In this document: in pieces, positions 22,790 to 32,700 of the stretch
How positions within the stretch are numbered: position 1 is the first letter of the stretch
How the letters are laid out: every line of letters starts with the position of its first letter
Source: Tritrichomonas musculus
Lineage: Eukaryota; Parabasalia; Tritrichomonadida; Tritrichomonadidae
Reading direction: 5' to 3'
Length of the DNA stretch: 64,000 nucleotides
Assembly (NCBI GenBank): GCA_039105265.1
Contig: JAPFFF010000004.1
Span: forward strand, 930,001 to 994,000
Made by a program: the position numbers and the translations under genes
The notes under the pieces: generated by a model
Told to the model about the DNA's origin: nothing
The model's database searches: none
Seen by the model: only the letters and a program-made list of their open reading frames with translations

Positions 22790-23086
22790 TTATTAATTAT
22801 GCTTTTTTTATGAAAAATTTTTCAGTATGTATACGGTCAAATTAAAAAAGTTTTCATTTAAAAATTCAATACTTTAATACATAATAATTCCGAAAAAAAC
22901 ATTTATGTATTGAAATTTAAAAGTCTCTCATAAAAAGTTTATGATTTTTTGGGGGAGTAACCATACTGTAATATCTTAATTTTTATTTATTGTATTCTTT
23001 AAAAAACATATAAAACCATTAAACAATATTAACAATATTTTACGAATAGAATATAATCTTAAAAACAAAATATATATTAAAAAAAA
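22790..23086. other. Intergenic spacer between two minus-strand genes
   Basis: About 300 AT-rich bases that must hold the terminator region of the 23087-28072 gene's neighbour and the promoter of the RING gene. Nothing else seen. Confidence 0.5.
22807..22813 (-). promoter_or_regulatory. Initiator-like motif TCATAAA before the RING gene
   Basis: Matches the trichomonad Inr pattern TCA(+1)YW; the A would be base 22811, giving a leader of about 21 bases. Confidence 0.45.
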
Positions 23087-26000
23087 TTAATCTTCATTCT
23101 TTTGATCATTAGGTTTCTGATTATTTACATCTTCTTGATCTACATAAGGTGTTACATACATAAAATATTTCAAATTATTTTTGTTTACAACACCTTTGTC
23201 AGTTGGTGGTCTCCATTTTGGCCTTAAAGGCTTATCCAATATTTTTGCTTTCTTTGAATTCAAGCTGCGCGAAGTTTTATTCTTAAATTCAAATTCAACT
23301 TGAGGTTCTGGAACAAGAGGATCGTATTTAGTAATTCTCGGCTTTCTCTTTAAAGATCTAGTTGATTGACTCACTTGCATTGGATCAGGGTCAGGAATTG
23401 GGATAGGAATCTCATTAATAGTAGTAATAGTTTTTTTAATAATCTTCTTTTTCTTCTTTTTGTTTTTGGATTCATTTTCATCGATCAAATTATTTTGCTC
23501 AATATCCAAAGATGAAAGCGAAGTTTTTGCAAGATCACTTTTTGCATGTTTTATTTCAACCTCAGGCTTTAATTCAATACTAGGTTTCATGTTTGAACTT
23601 GCCTTCACAAAAGTTATTCTTTTCGGTATTTGAGATTGTTGAGTTTTTGGCCTTTGCTTCAAATTCTGGGAGACTGGGCGTGAAACAGAACGAGAGACAG
23701 AACGATAAGGCGAAGAGGAAGGAGGTGGTAAATTCACGTCAAATTTAGTAATTTCAATTAATGGCACTTGAACTTCAGAATCATCAACTGTTCCCGATAT
23801 AGTTACAGTTGAAGAAGAAGCTGAAGAATAAATGCTCTTTGATGAAACGGACGAAGCAACAGAAGAAGAAAAAGCAGTTGGTGGCAAACTTTTATTTTTC
23901 ATTATTTTATTTGAATTGAATTGATTTTGATTTCTTGCTGAGTAATAAACAGTTGGTTGAATTTTATGAGGAGGGGCCCATTTTTGTACACCAGCTTTTG
24001 TGAAAACAGGTGCATCAGGATTATTAATATTTAATGATATTGTCTTCTTTGAACGAATTTCTGCTTTTCTTCTTGCTTCAGCAAGTTGTTTTTCTTGAAT
24101 TTGTTTAATGAACTTTAAATTCTCATATTCAGATGTTTCATTTCGTATGTCTTTTGTAACTTTAATGACTTTCCTTGACATAAATCTGGCACATTCGAGA
24201 ATAGCAAGAGCCAAATCCTTGTAGAAAACGCGTCTCCTTCCATCAAAGGAATTAAGAGGCGGTTGTTCACGGGATTCGGTATTGAAAGCGGCAAATTTTC
24301 TTTCATCGAATTGTCGAATTTTTTCTTTCTTTTTAATTTGCAAAACTGGACCTTCTTCAGAAATATCATCACTTGAAGTAGCTTCAGGATCAACCTCAAC
24401 GAACGATGTCAGTTCTCCATTTTTAATTTTACTAGCTTCTTCGCGAAGATATTTAGTTGCTACTTTATCAATTAGATATAAAATTTGGTTCTTTATAACT
24501 TCATCAATTGATTCATCATTCAATATTTCATCCAATGCTTCTTTGATCTCTTCGTTTTTTTCGATGAATAATGATGTTCCTTTACTCATTTTAATAGAAC
24601 TTCCTTTACTTGGTTGATCTTTCTTAACTAAAGTTTCTGGTTCAAATCCTGGCACTACATTTTCAGCAGATGGAAGAGAAATTGTTGGTGTCAAAGGCTT
24701 TGGTGGTGTTGCTTTCTCTGGTGAAGGTCCTTCTGCTTGCCAAGGAGTATTACTTAATACTTTTACACCTGAAAATAATACTTCCGCAAATTCAGGACAT
24801 TTTGATCGTTGATATGAATTACCATCTGGTTGAGGTTCTTCTTGGAATTGTTGATCAGGATCTTCAAAAAGTTTTGATCTTTTTTTCTTTTGATCTTTTT
24901 CTTTGGATTTAACTTTTAAAATTTTTCTATTATTCAAAATTGTATCCTCTTGAATTTTTTGAGAGATTCTTTTCAAAAGTTTTGTAACATTTGTTTTCAT
25001 TGTTTGCTCTTGGATAACTTCTCCAGAGAATTGCGCTTGATTATTTTGAGGAAGAGGACATGATCCGAGCAACAAATGAATTACATCTGAATAATGACTA
25101 GATAATAACGAGATTCTATCTGATTGATCGAAATCAAAATATTGAGAATCATTTAAAAAGTGCTTTTCAATTTCATCAATAGCAGTCATTTCATTATCCA
25201 ACGATTGTTCAATTAAATCAACCTTACTTGTATTTTCATTAATTGGCTTTAATTCATCATTTTCATATTCGTATTCATAAGCAGCTTGTTCTTTATCCTC
25301 TTTATTATTGTCATTATTATTATTATTATTATCATCGTTATCTAAACCAATTTTAACTTTTGAAAACTCATCAGTAATTTTTCTAATTTTCTTTTTCTTC
25401 TTCTTTTTATTTTCATCGTCATTTATTAAATCACTTTCAATTTTGTTTTCTATTTCAGTATCACCATTTTCATCCTCTTTTCTTTCTTCTTCTTCAACAT
25501 CTTCATATTCATAATAATCATTTAAATCGTCATCCAAAATATTTTCAACTTCCAAAATCGGTTCAAGTTCAATTTCAGCATCAGTCAATTGACCTTTTAA
25601 TCCTTGAAGTTCTTTCAAAGTGAAACTTTTATTTCTCAATAAATCAATCATTGATTCATCAGGTTGAAGTGGAACAAAATGCTCATAAAAAGAACCAAAA
25701 GCACTTGAAACTGCTGAAATTCTATGAGAACTCATATCAAAAGCATTTCTAGTTTTTCGACTAGTTATGCTTCTCATTGGGAAAGCATCATGCGGCCTTC
25801 TTCTAAATTTCAATGTCATTTTCATCAATGAATCTTTAACTTCATTAATTGGTCTCAAAAAAGGAATTGAAGGGGTTGAATGTCTTAATAATTTATTCCT
25901 TCTTCTACGAAAATGTTGAAGGCTTCCTTGAGTTGAATTAGAAGATATGCTATAAGTATCATCATTAACATCCTCTTCTTCTTCCTCTTTGACATTTTCT

Positions 26001-28072
26001 TTCTTTTCTTCTTCTTCCTTTGAAAAAGTTTCAGGTGAAGTTTGAAACAGCCTGATTTCGTCGTTGATTGAAAATTGAGGAACTTGGGTTGCTAATTCAA
26101 TTGCAGCTGAATGCGCATCATAAGCGGCTATGACATGAATATCTCTATTCAAAATAGCTTGAATTGATTTCTTCATTTCTTTGTCTTTTCGTTCATCTAA
26201 ACGATGAACCAAGTTGACTTGATGAAGATTATAAAGCTGCTTCTGATTAATGAATTTTTTAATCTTTCGAATTCGCCTCTCTTGGATGTCTTTAGCACTC
26301 AATTTGTTCTTATATGAAATAAGACAAACAAGTCTATAAAATAACGTTTGTACTTGAGATGAACTCGCATATTTGGCCCAGTCTCCTTGATACATTTGAT
26401 AGCTCTGGACGTTTTGATAGGCATTTATGGTTTCGATCAAAGATGTCGAAGGACACATTATTACTTTTTGCGAAGAAATGTGAGTAAATTCCCCTTGATC
26501 AGGATTTGAATTAAATGGTAAATAATTCGACTTTTTGAATGGTAAATGCGCTTTATCTTTGAAAATGTCAAATATAAATCGTAATAAAGTTTGCTTTTTC
26601 TTGGTTTTGAGTGACCAAAATACAAATCTTTTTAGGTTCTTCTTTTTATCTATCAATTTCTTCCAATTAATAAAACACGTCGCATATGTGTAATGCACAT
26701 AATTATTTCTCATTAAGAAAACAAATGGAAGAAGTCTCAATAAATGCTTTGATGCTTGTTCATGCAAAAAAGCAATCTTTATTGATTCTTTAATTATGTT
26801 TTTTCTCCATAATTTAAAAGAGTTTGTCATTAATTTGAGCTTACATCTTTCTCGAAAAATGGAAACTTTAGTTCGATTCAACATTTTGCTGTCAATAACT
26901 GTGTACCAAGCACGAAGAGCTCTCATTAAACATCCTTGTCGAATTCGTTTAAAAATAATGATATATTGAAATGCACGATAACCAAAGAGTTGACTGACTT
27001 GGTTTGAATATTTAAGAGTATTCACATATGCATTTTTTATAGTGTTATGACGATGCATTTCATCACGAAATAATTGAATGATTTTTTTGCCAAGACGGAT
27101 TTTATAATGCATGGTGGCTTCACGCCGCATTCGCGCTTCCGTAAGCTTCCTAGCTCGAAAATAAGTCCATTCTGGTACATATATATTAGAAGATATCGTT
27201 TCTACTAATTCTATTTTTCGATGCTTCTTGTAAAAAGTCCATCTTTTCCATACATGATAGGTCCAAAATTCAGGTCCAAAATTTTCTCGATATTGCGCAA
27301 AAAGAAGGGCTTGGTTTTTTGCCTTTGAAAGGATTAAATGCTCAGAGGCAATTGAAAACCAGGCTAGAAATAAGCGTTGAATAAGCGGACGATTCATGTT
27401 TTGATGATATTTAACTATAATATTACTAGGATACCTTGAAAAAAGTATGTTTGTTTGCATATAGTCTGAAAAACTTACCAATCGCATTTTTGAACTTTTC
27501 AAATAAAGTGACTTCCTCTTTTTGGTTAAAAATAAATATAGACGCAAAAATTTAGTAACATTTGAATAAGCTCGCTGTGCAAGATCACGGTTGGGCATTG
27601 TCGTTAAGATCCACATCGAAAAAGCATAAGAAAGTCTTCTTCGTCTAATTTTTAAGACGAAATTTAAAAAACGTCGTAACTTTTTCTTATACACACTGAT
27701 TCGCCAATTTCGTTGAATACGCGTTGCCATTGCAATCAACTCTGCGCTTGATGAGCTAAAAAATATAAAATTACTTATACTTCTTGGCGTTTCAAGTTCT
27801 GATTTTTTTTCTGTAATGCGTCGAACTGACTTTGATAATGGGCGTTGCGCACTTTCAAATTTTTCGATAACTGATTCATTAAGGGTAAGTATTGGAACAT
27901 TATCTTGAGTTGAACGCGTAGAATTTCTACTGTATGCACGACGAATTTGCGATGCTGGAGAACGACGCTCATAAAATTGAAATTTTTGACGGCTCGAATA
28001 GAGTTTTGAACGGGTGGTATCACTAACGCGATCAGAAGGAGCCACTAAATCTGATCGTGTTGTTTTACTCAT
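23087..28072 (-). CDS. Giant IQ / Sfi1-like repeat protein (cytoskeletal, centrin-binding suspected)
   Basis: 1,661 residues, one exon. An IQ motif (ATRIQRNWRISVYKKKLRR) lies near residue 115. From about 120 to 520 the sequence is very basic and contains at least six segments with the spaced aromatic/leucine pattern of Sfi1 repeats: LFLAWFSIASEHL, HVWKRWTFYKKH, LMRALRAWYTVID, SFKLWRKNIIKES, CFINWKKLIDKK, RFVFWSLKTKKK. IQ motifs bind calmodulin and Sfi1 repeats bind centrin along a long helix at basal bodies or spindle poles; parabasalids have an elaborate centrin-containing cytoskeleton, so a structural basal-body role is likely. The C-terminal 1,000 residues alternate acidic, Lys-rich, Ser-rich and Pro-rich stretches and look disordered. 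Frame is intact. Confidence 0.7.
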   Translation of the reverse strand: MSKTTRSDLVAPSDRVSDTTRSKLYSSRQKFQFYERRSPASQIRRAYSRNSTRSTQDNVPILTLNESVIEKFESAQRPLSKSVRRITEKKSELETPRSISNFIFFSSSSAELIAMATRIQRNWRISVYKKKLRRFLNFVLKIRRRRLSYAFSMWILTTMPNRDLAQRAYSNVTKFLRLYLFLTKKRKSLYLKSSKMRLVSFSDYMQTNILFSRYPSNIIVKYHQNMNRPLIQRLFLAWFSIASEHLILSKAKNQALLFAQYRENFGPEFWTYHVWKRWTFYKKHRKIELVETISSNIYVPEWTYFRARKLTEARMRREATMHYKIRLGKKIIQLFRDEMHRHNTIKNAYVNTLKYSNQVSQLFGYRAFQYIIIFKRIRQGCLMRALRAWYTVIDSKMLNRTKVSIFRERCKLKLMTNSFKLWRKNIIKESIKIAFLHEQASKHLLRLLPFVFLMRNNYVHYTYATCFINWKKLIDKKKNLKRFVFWSLKTKKKQTLLRFIFDIFKDKAHLPFKKSNYLPFNSNPDQGEFTHISSQKVIMCPSTSLIETINAYQNVQSYQMYQGDWAKYASSSQVQTLFYRLVCLISYKNKLSAKDIQERRIRKIKKFINQKQLYNLHQVNLVHRLDERKDKEMKKSIQAILNRDIHVIAAYDAHSAAIELATQVPQFSINDEIRLFQTSPETFSKEEEEKKENVKEEEEEDVNDDTYSISSNSTQGSLQHFRRRRNKLLRHSTPSIPFLRPINEVKDSLMKMTLKFRRRPHDAFPMRSITSRKTRNAFDMSSHRISAVSSAFGSFYEHFVPLQPDESMIDLLRNKSFTLKELQGLKGQLTDAEIELEPILEVENILDDDLNDYYEYEDVEEEERKEDENGDTEIENKIESDLINDDENKKKKKKKIRKITDEFSKVKIGLDNDDNNNNNNDNNKEDKEQAAYEYEYENDELKPINENTSKVDLIEQSLDNEMTAIDEIEKHFLNDSQYFDFDQSDRISLLSSHYSDVIHLLLGSCPLPQNNQAQFSGEVIQEQTMKTNVTKLLKRISQKIQEDTILNNRKILKVKSKEKDQKKKRSKLFEDPDQQFQEEPQPDGNSYQRSKCPEFAEVLFSGVKVLSNTPWQAEGPSPEKATPPKPLTPTISLPSAENVVPGFEPETLVKKDQPSKGSSIKMSKGTSLFIEKNEEIKEALDEILNDESIDEVIKNQILYLIDKVATKYLREEASKIKNGELTSFVEVDPEATSSDDISEEGPVLQIKKKEKIRQFDERKFAAFNTESREQPPLNSFDGRRRVFYKDLALAILECARFMSRKVIKVTKDIRNETSEYENLKFIKQIQEKQLAEARRKAEIRSKKTISLNINNPDAPVFTKAGVQKWAPPHKIQPTVYYSARNQNQFNSNKIMKNKSLPPTAFSSSVASSVSSKSIYSSASSSTVTISGTVDDSEVQVPLIEITKFDVNLPPPSSSPYRSVSRSVSRPVSQNLKQRPKTQQSQIPKRITFVKASSNMKPSIELKPEVEIKHAKSDLAKTSLSSLDIEQNNLIDENESKNKKKKKKIIKKTITTINEIPIPIPDPDPMQVSQSTRSLKRKPRITKYDPLVPEPQVEFEFKNKTSRSLNSKKAKILDKPLRPKWRPPTDKGVVNKNNLKYFMYVTPYVDQEDVNNQKPNDQKNED

Positions 28073-28533
28073 TAAATAAATGCAAACAAATATTTGTTTT
28101 TTTTATTCAAAAAAATCTAATAACGTACTTTTCATATTGAATTAAATTTTACGATAAATTCAATATTGAAAAGCTCAAATTTAACATTGTTTTTGACTCC
28201 AGAAAGAAATGTTTTAAATGTGAAAAGAGATATTTCAGACTTTTGATTACCAAGTTTCATTTATTTAAAGATCATCGATATAACAATTTTTTTTTTTAAT
28301 ATGAAAAATCATCAAGTATTTTAATCTTTTTTTAAAAAACGAAAAATATATCAGCAAAACAATAAAGCACTTTTCTAGTCTACTGATATAAATGATTTAA
28401 ACATATATTAAACGTACATTCAGTTTATTGCTCTCTTTTGCTCCGTGTAAGTTCCGTGTAAGAGATTCATTTTTGATGTATTTTCAAATTCTTCTTTTTT
28501 CAGTTCATTAAAATTTTAAGCAACTAAATTAAA
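28073..28533. other. Divergent intergenic region
   Basis: 460 AT-rich bases between the ATGs of two divergent genes, so it must contain both promoters. An initiator-like motif is seen only on the plus-strand side (28505-28510). Confidence 0.5.
28505..28511 (+). promoter_or_regulatory. Initiator-like motif TCATTAA
   Basis: Fits TCA(+1)YW with the A at 28507, 27 bases before the ATG at 28534. Confidence 0.4.
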
Positions 28534-29124
28534 ATGAGCTCAACTAGTGAACATTCTTCAGATGTTAAAATCAATTTGCCATCACTTGGAGAGAAACTAT
28601 TAACATCATACATTGAAAAAGGACGTGACTCAATTTTAACAAAAACAAAGAAGCAAGAAATACAAGAGCACATACAAAATGCTGAATTTGATTATCCTGC
28701 CTTTTTTGATATGCTCAATACAGATCCATGTGAATGCAATGAAGAGTGGATATTAAAGTTTAGTCAAGCAATTAGCAATTCTTCTGAAGATGATATCAAG
28801 AAATATGCTAGACCAACAATTGAGATCCTAACATCAGTCGTTCATTTTTTAATGACTGATAAAAATTTTAAGAAAAAGATGTCAGAGCAAATTGGTGATA
28901 AAAAGACTGAATACAATTCTGATTCATACGCACTTCATTATAGTCTTAATGACTATGAGAGTGATGAAATATTAAAAGAATTAACTAGTGGCCTTGATCC
29001 AAAATTTGTTGATTCTGATTTTGACATTGCTCGTACAGCGGATGCTCAAACCGAACAATTAGATGAGTATGAATTATCAGAAAAAGGAAAAAAATTATAT
29101 AAAACTCATCAAGATATATATTAA
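28534..29124 (+). CDS. Host protein of 196 residues, family not recognised
   Basis: Intact frame with a credible start: an initiator-like motif 27 bases upstream and a poly-A-signal-like TAAAG overlapping the TAA stop, as in trichomonad genes. Composition is soluble, acidic and helical. A conserved-looking stretch around residues 50-115 (DYPAFFDMLNTDPCECNEEW to IEILTSVVHFLMTD) may be a small helical domain; the last 60 residues are acidic. No motif allows a function to be named. Divergently arranged with the IQ/Sfi1-like gene. Confidence 0.75.
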   Translation: MSSTSEHSSDVKINLPSLGEKLLTSYIEKGRDSILTKTKKQEIQEHIQNAEFDYPAFFDMLNTDPCECNEEWILKFSQAISNSSEDDIKKYARPTIEILTSVVHFLMTDKNFKKKMSEQIGDKKTEYNSDSYALHYSLNDYESDEILKELTSGLDPKFVDSDFDIARTADAQTEQLDEYELSEKGKKLYKTHQDIY

Positions 29125-29789
29125 AGTATTTTTTCCAATAATAAAAGATTAATTAAATTTCATTTTCTTTTACACCTGCATAATATTAATCATAAACTTT
29201 TATTTTGGTGATTTTAACTATTTCATAACTGCGCAGAAATAATTCTTCAAATTTTTCAAAATTATTATATTGGTAACACATGAAAATTATTGAATAATAT
29301 GAATAAGAACTTCATGAGTATCTCTTTTTGAATTCATTCGCATAATGTTAGAAATTTTGGAATCATTTTGTGTATGAATAAGCTTTGGTGCAATACGAAC
29401 AGTTTGATGTACTTAAATACTCGTAAGATATGATTAATCTCCAATTTCTATCTTTTTAATCATCCATCATGCTTCCATCTTTATAAACCATATTGTTACT
29501 TTTTGCACATAACCAATAATCTGATGAAAAAGAAAAATTACTATGAGAAACACTTGGATTTTAAATATAAGTGCCATTAATGACACTTTAGCTCTGAAAG
29601 AAACAAACAAACAAATAAAAAAATAATCATATAATCAATCTAAAAACATATTTATATATAAATAAAATGAGAGGTCACTAATGATGCATATAATACAAAT
29701 CATTTCCTCTCTTAACTTATTTTTTTTACATAACAATTTAAAATGAGTCAACGCATTTCTTTTTTTTTTTTTTTAATTTTTTTTCTAAT
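29125..29789. other. Convergent intergenic region with a possible decayed gene
   Basis: Between convergent genes. On the minus strand two stretches look protein-like: about 29560-29455 (SSDYWLCAKSNNMVYKDGSM) and about 29405-29285 (VRIAPKLIHTQNDSKISN). They are in different frames with stops between, so if real they are fragments of a dead gene. A poly-T run of 16-17 bases precedes the next gene's stop. Confidence 0.35.
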
Positions 29790-32700
29790 TTATTCTTCTT
29801 CTGCTTTATCTTCCCACATATCATTGAATTCTTCATTTTGTTTATCATGATTTTGACTTCTATTTTTTGGTTTATGCTTCTTCAACCTCTGTTTTTTCAG
29901 TATTCTTTTCTTCAATTTTTTCAAATTAACTTTTGGTTTTGGAATTTCGTTCTCATTAGATGAAATCTTTTTCTCAGGCAACTTTGTGGGCAGTAATCTT
30001 CTTCTATTTTGATTTGAATTATTCAAATCATCAATATCATCATTTGCGATATTTTCGATATCTTTATTTAAAATCTTTGTTTTAATTTTCTTTTTCTTCG
30101 TTTTGACTTTTATTTCTTCTTCTTCCTCTTCTTCGTCTGAAAGACAAATTGAAAGCTGAAGGTCATTCAAAAAGTCAGAAGGCATATAAATCTCAGCTCC
30201 TTCGTCATCATCGGCAGGGAGGAGGTCTGATGCAGGCGGAAGTTTTGGTTTTTTATTAATTTGAACGTTTTCCTCAATTTCGTTTTCATCTTCTTGATAA
30301 CTAAAATTAAAGTTCATGTTTTTATTTTGGTCATTTTTAATAATTTTTCTTTTCAGTTTATTTTGACGAAGAACTGAAGAAGGACTGAGAACTCTTTGAT
30401 AAGATTTAGGTTTAGCTTTCTGATTCTCTTCTTCTTCTACATGTTGTTGTTGTTGCTGTTGTGTGTAAATCTTCTCCAGATTGTTCAGCCTGTCAATTTC
30501 AGAGTCAATGAAGTTGCTCGATTCAAAATTGAGAGGTTGAATAACATCCTCAAAATTCTCAGTCGAATCAACAACGTCCTCCTCGTTCATGCACTGAGTT
30601 GGGCTGAAAATGTGAGCATATAATTTTTCATTTTCTTCTTCTTCATTAAAAATATCATTTTCATTTTCTTCTTCTTCTTCTTCTTCTTGGTTTTTGCGGT
30701 TTCGAATGTTGAAGCTTTCACTTTCATCTTTCGTTCCATTCACAAAGTTTTCAGTGCTGAATGTCTCATTTCCAAGATTTTCAGTGTCAAAAGTTATATT
30801 TCCAAGTTCTTCAGTAATGAATGTTTCATTGGCAATCGTTTCAGTAGTAAATCCTTGAATTTCAATGTTTTCAAAGGTCTCAGTATTTGAGGCTTGAATT
30901 TCAAGGTTCTCAAAAGTTTCGGTATTGAATGCTTGGCTTTCTTTTTCTTGCTCATTTGCTTCTTCTTCATTTAAATTTTCGTTTTCTTCCTCTTCTTCTT
31001 CGATTACGTAGTTGAACGTCTCGTTCACTCCGTAGTTGTTTTCATCATCGAGCTCGGCATCGTTGTAGTCATCGATCTCCTCGTCGTTGTACTCTGGCTC
31101 ATCGTTCATGTTGAAGTGACTTTCATTGTCGTTCTCACTCTTCTCAAATCCAACTTCAGACTGGTATATATCGTCATTCTCACCCTCGCTTTGTTCTCTG
31201 CTCTTGATGTCGTTCTCGCAGTCAGAGATCGCGTTCTGCGCGTACTGCTCAAGCTCGAGGAACTCGTCAATTTGCGCTGATTCACTCGGAAGGTGAATTT
31301 GATTGAGAACAATTGTATCGTCAGAAATGAGATGATCGTCGTTGGAAATTGATAAGTTTTCACTTTTTGAATTAAACTCTGAATTTGAGTTTTTCTGAAG
31401 TTTATTCAAACGGTTCATGTTTGGCTTCCCTTTGGCATCGTTCTCATTCTCACCGTTAGCTTCTGATATAGTCTCATTACTTGAATTTTCAATGCTTATT
31501 TGGCCGTTGATTTGAATGGGCTTGTTGTGAGCATGGACAGACTTTCTGTAGATTCGGGACAGATTGGAAGAACTGATGTTGATTTTGGTGATGAGCTTGC
31601 CTGGCTTCTTGGCTCTGCTTGTTCTGTCATTTTCATTGTTTTCACTTTTTCTTTGGATTACATCTTCTTCTTCATTTCCACTTTTTGAGTGGTTTACATC
31701 TTCTTTAATATTATCTTCATCTTCATTTTTTTCACTTTTTACGTTTGCTTTCTTTATTATATTCTTTTCATCGTTATCGTCACTTTTGCTATGATAGTGC
31801 TGCAATGCCTTGCTGACTTTAAGTGACATGTTGCTGTCTTCATCGTCACTTTTGCTTCTATATTTGGCACTTTTATACTTACTACTTCTTATCTTTATTT
31901 TATTTTGATTTTCAACAACTTCTTTTTCAATTCCATCAACTTTTTCTTGTTCTTTATTTTGAGTTATTTTTTCTTGTTTTTTGTTTTGAATTGTTTTTTC
32001 TTGTTTTTCGTTTTGTGTTGTTTTTTCTTGCGGTTCATTTTGATTTTCTTCTTCACTTCTAGTCTGAAATTGCTGGAAAACACTTGTCACTTTTATTGAC
32101 AAAACTTTTTCACTGTCATCAGTTCTGTTGCGGTACTTGATTGTTTTCCTGTTTGAATTTGCAGGCAAGCTTTTGTCATCTTCACTTTTGCTTCTATTCG
32201 AATTCTCACTTTTTGAAAACATTTTTCTATCGTCATTGTCGTCACTTCTGCTTATCAGCTGCTTCACTGAGAATCCGTTCTTCAACCTTCCATCATCATC
32301 GTCGTCGTCACTTTTACTTATGTATTTGATGAAGTTTTTGTTAGCACTATTCAAAAAGTTCTTATCGTAAAAAGCATCGTCATCATCTTCATCTTCATCG
32401 TCTTCATCGCCGATAAAATCACCTTTTCTTAACCGTTTCAAGTTACGTTCTTCATCATCGTCACTTTTGCTATGTAATCTATTCAAATTCCTTTTAACTG
32501 ACAACTTTTTCAATTCATCATCATTGTCGTCACTTTTACTATGCAACTTGTTAAATTTAATGTCATTTGCTGATTTGCTTGATGCTATATTATTTTGATC
32601 TTGCGAACTTTTTGAATTGATTGAATTGTCTCTGATTTTTTGACGGATTCTCTCAATTCTTGATTTTATTGATTTTTCAGTTTCAATTTGGTCTTCTTCA

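Noticed and set aside
30396-32370. Several plus-strand frames opposite the giant LRR-headed gene
   Set aside because: Shadows of low-complexity acidic/serine codons on the coding strand.
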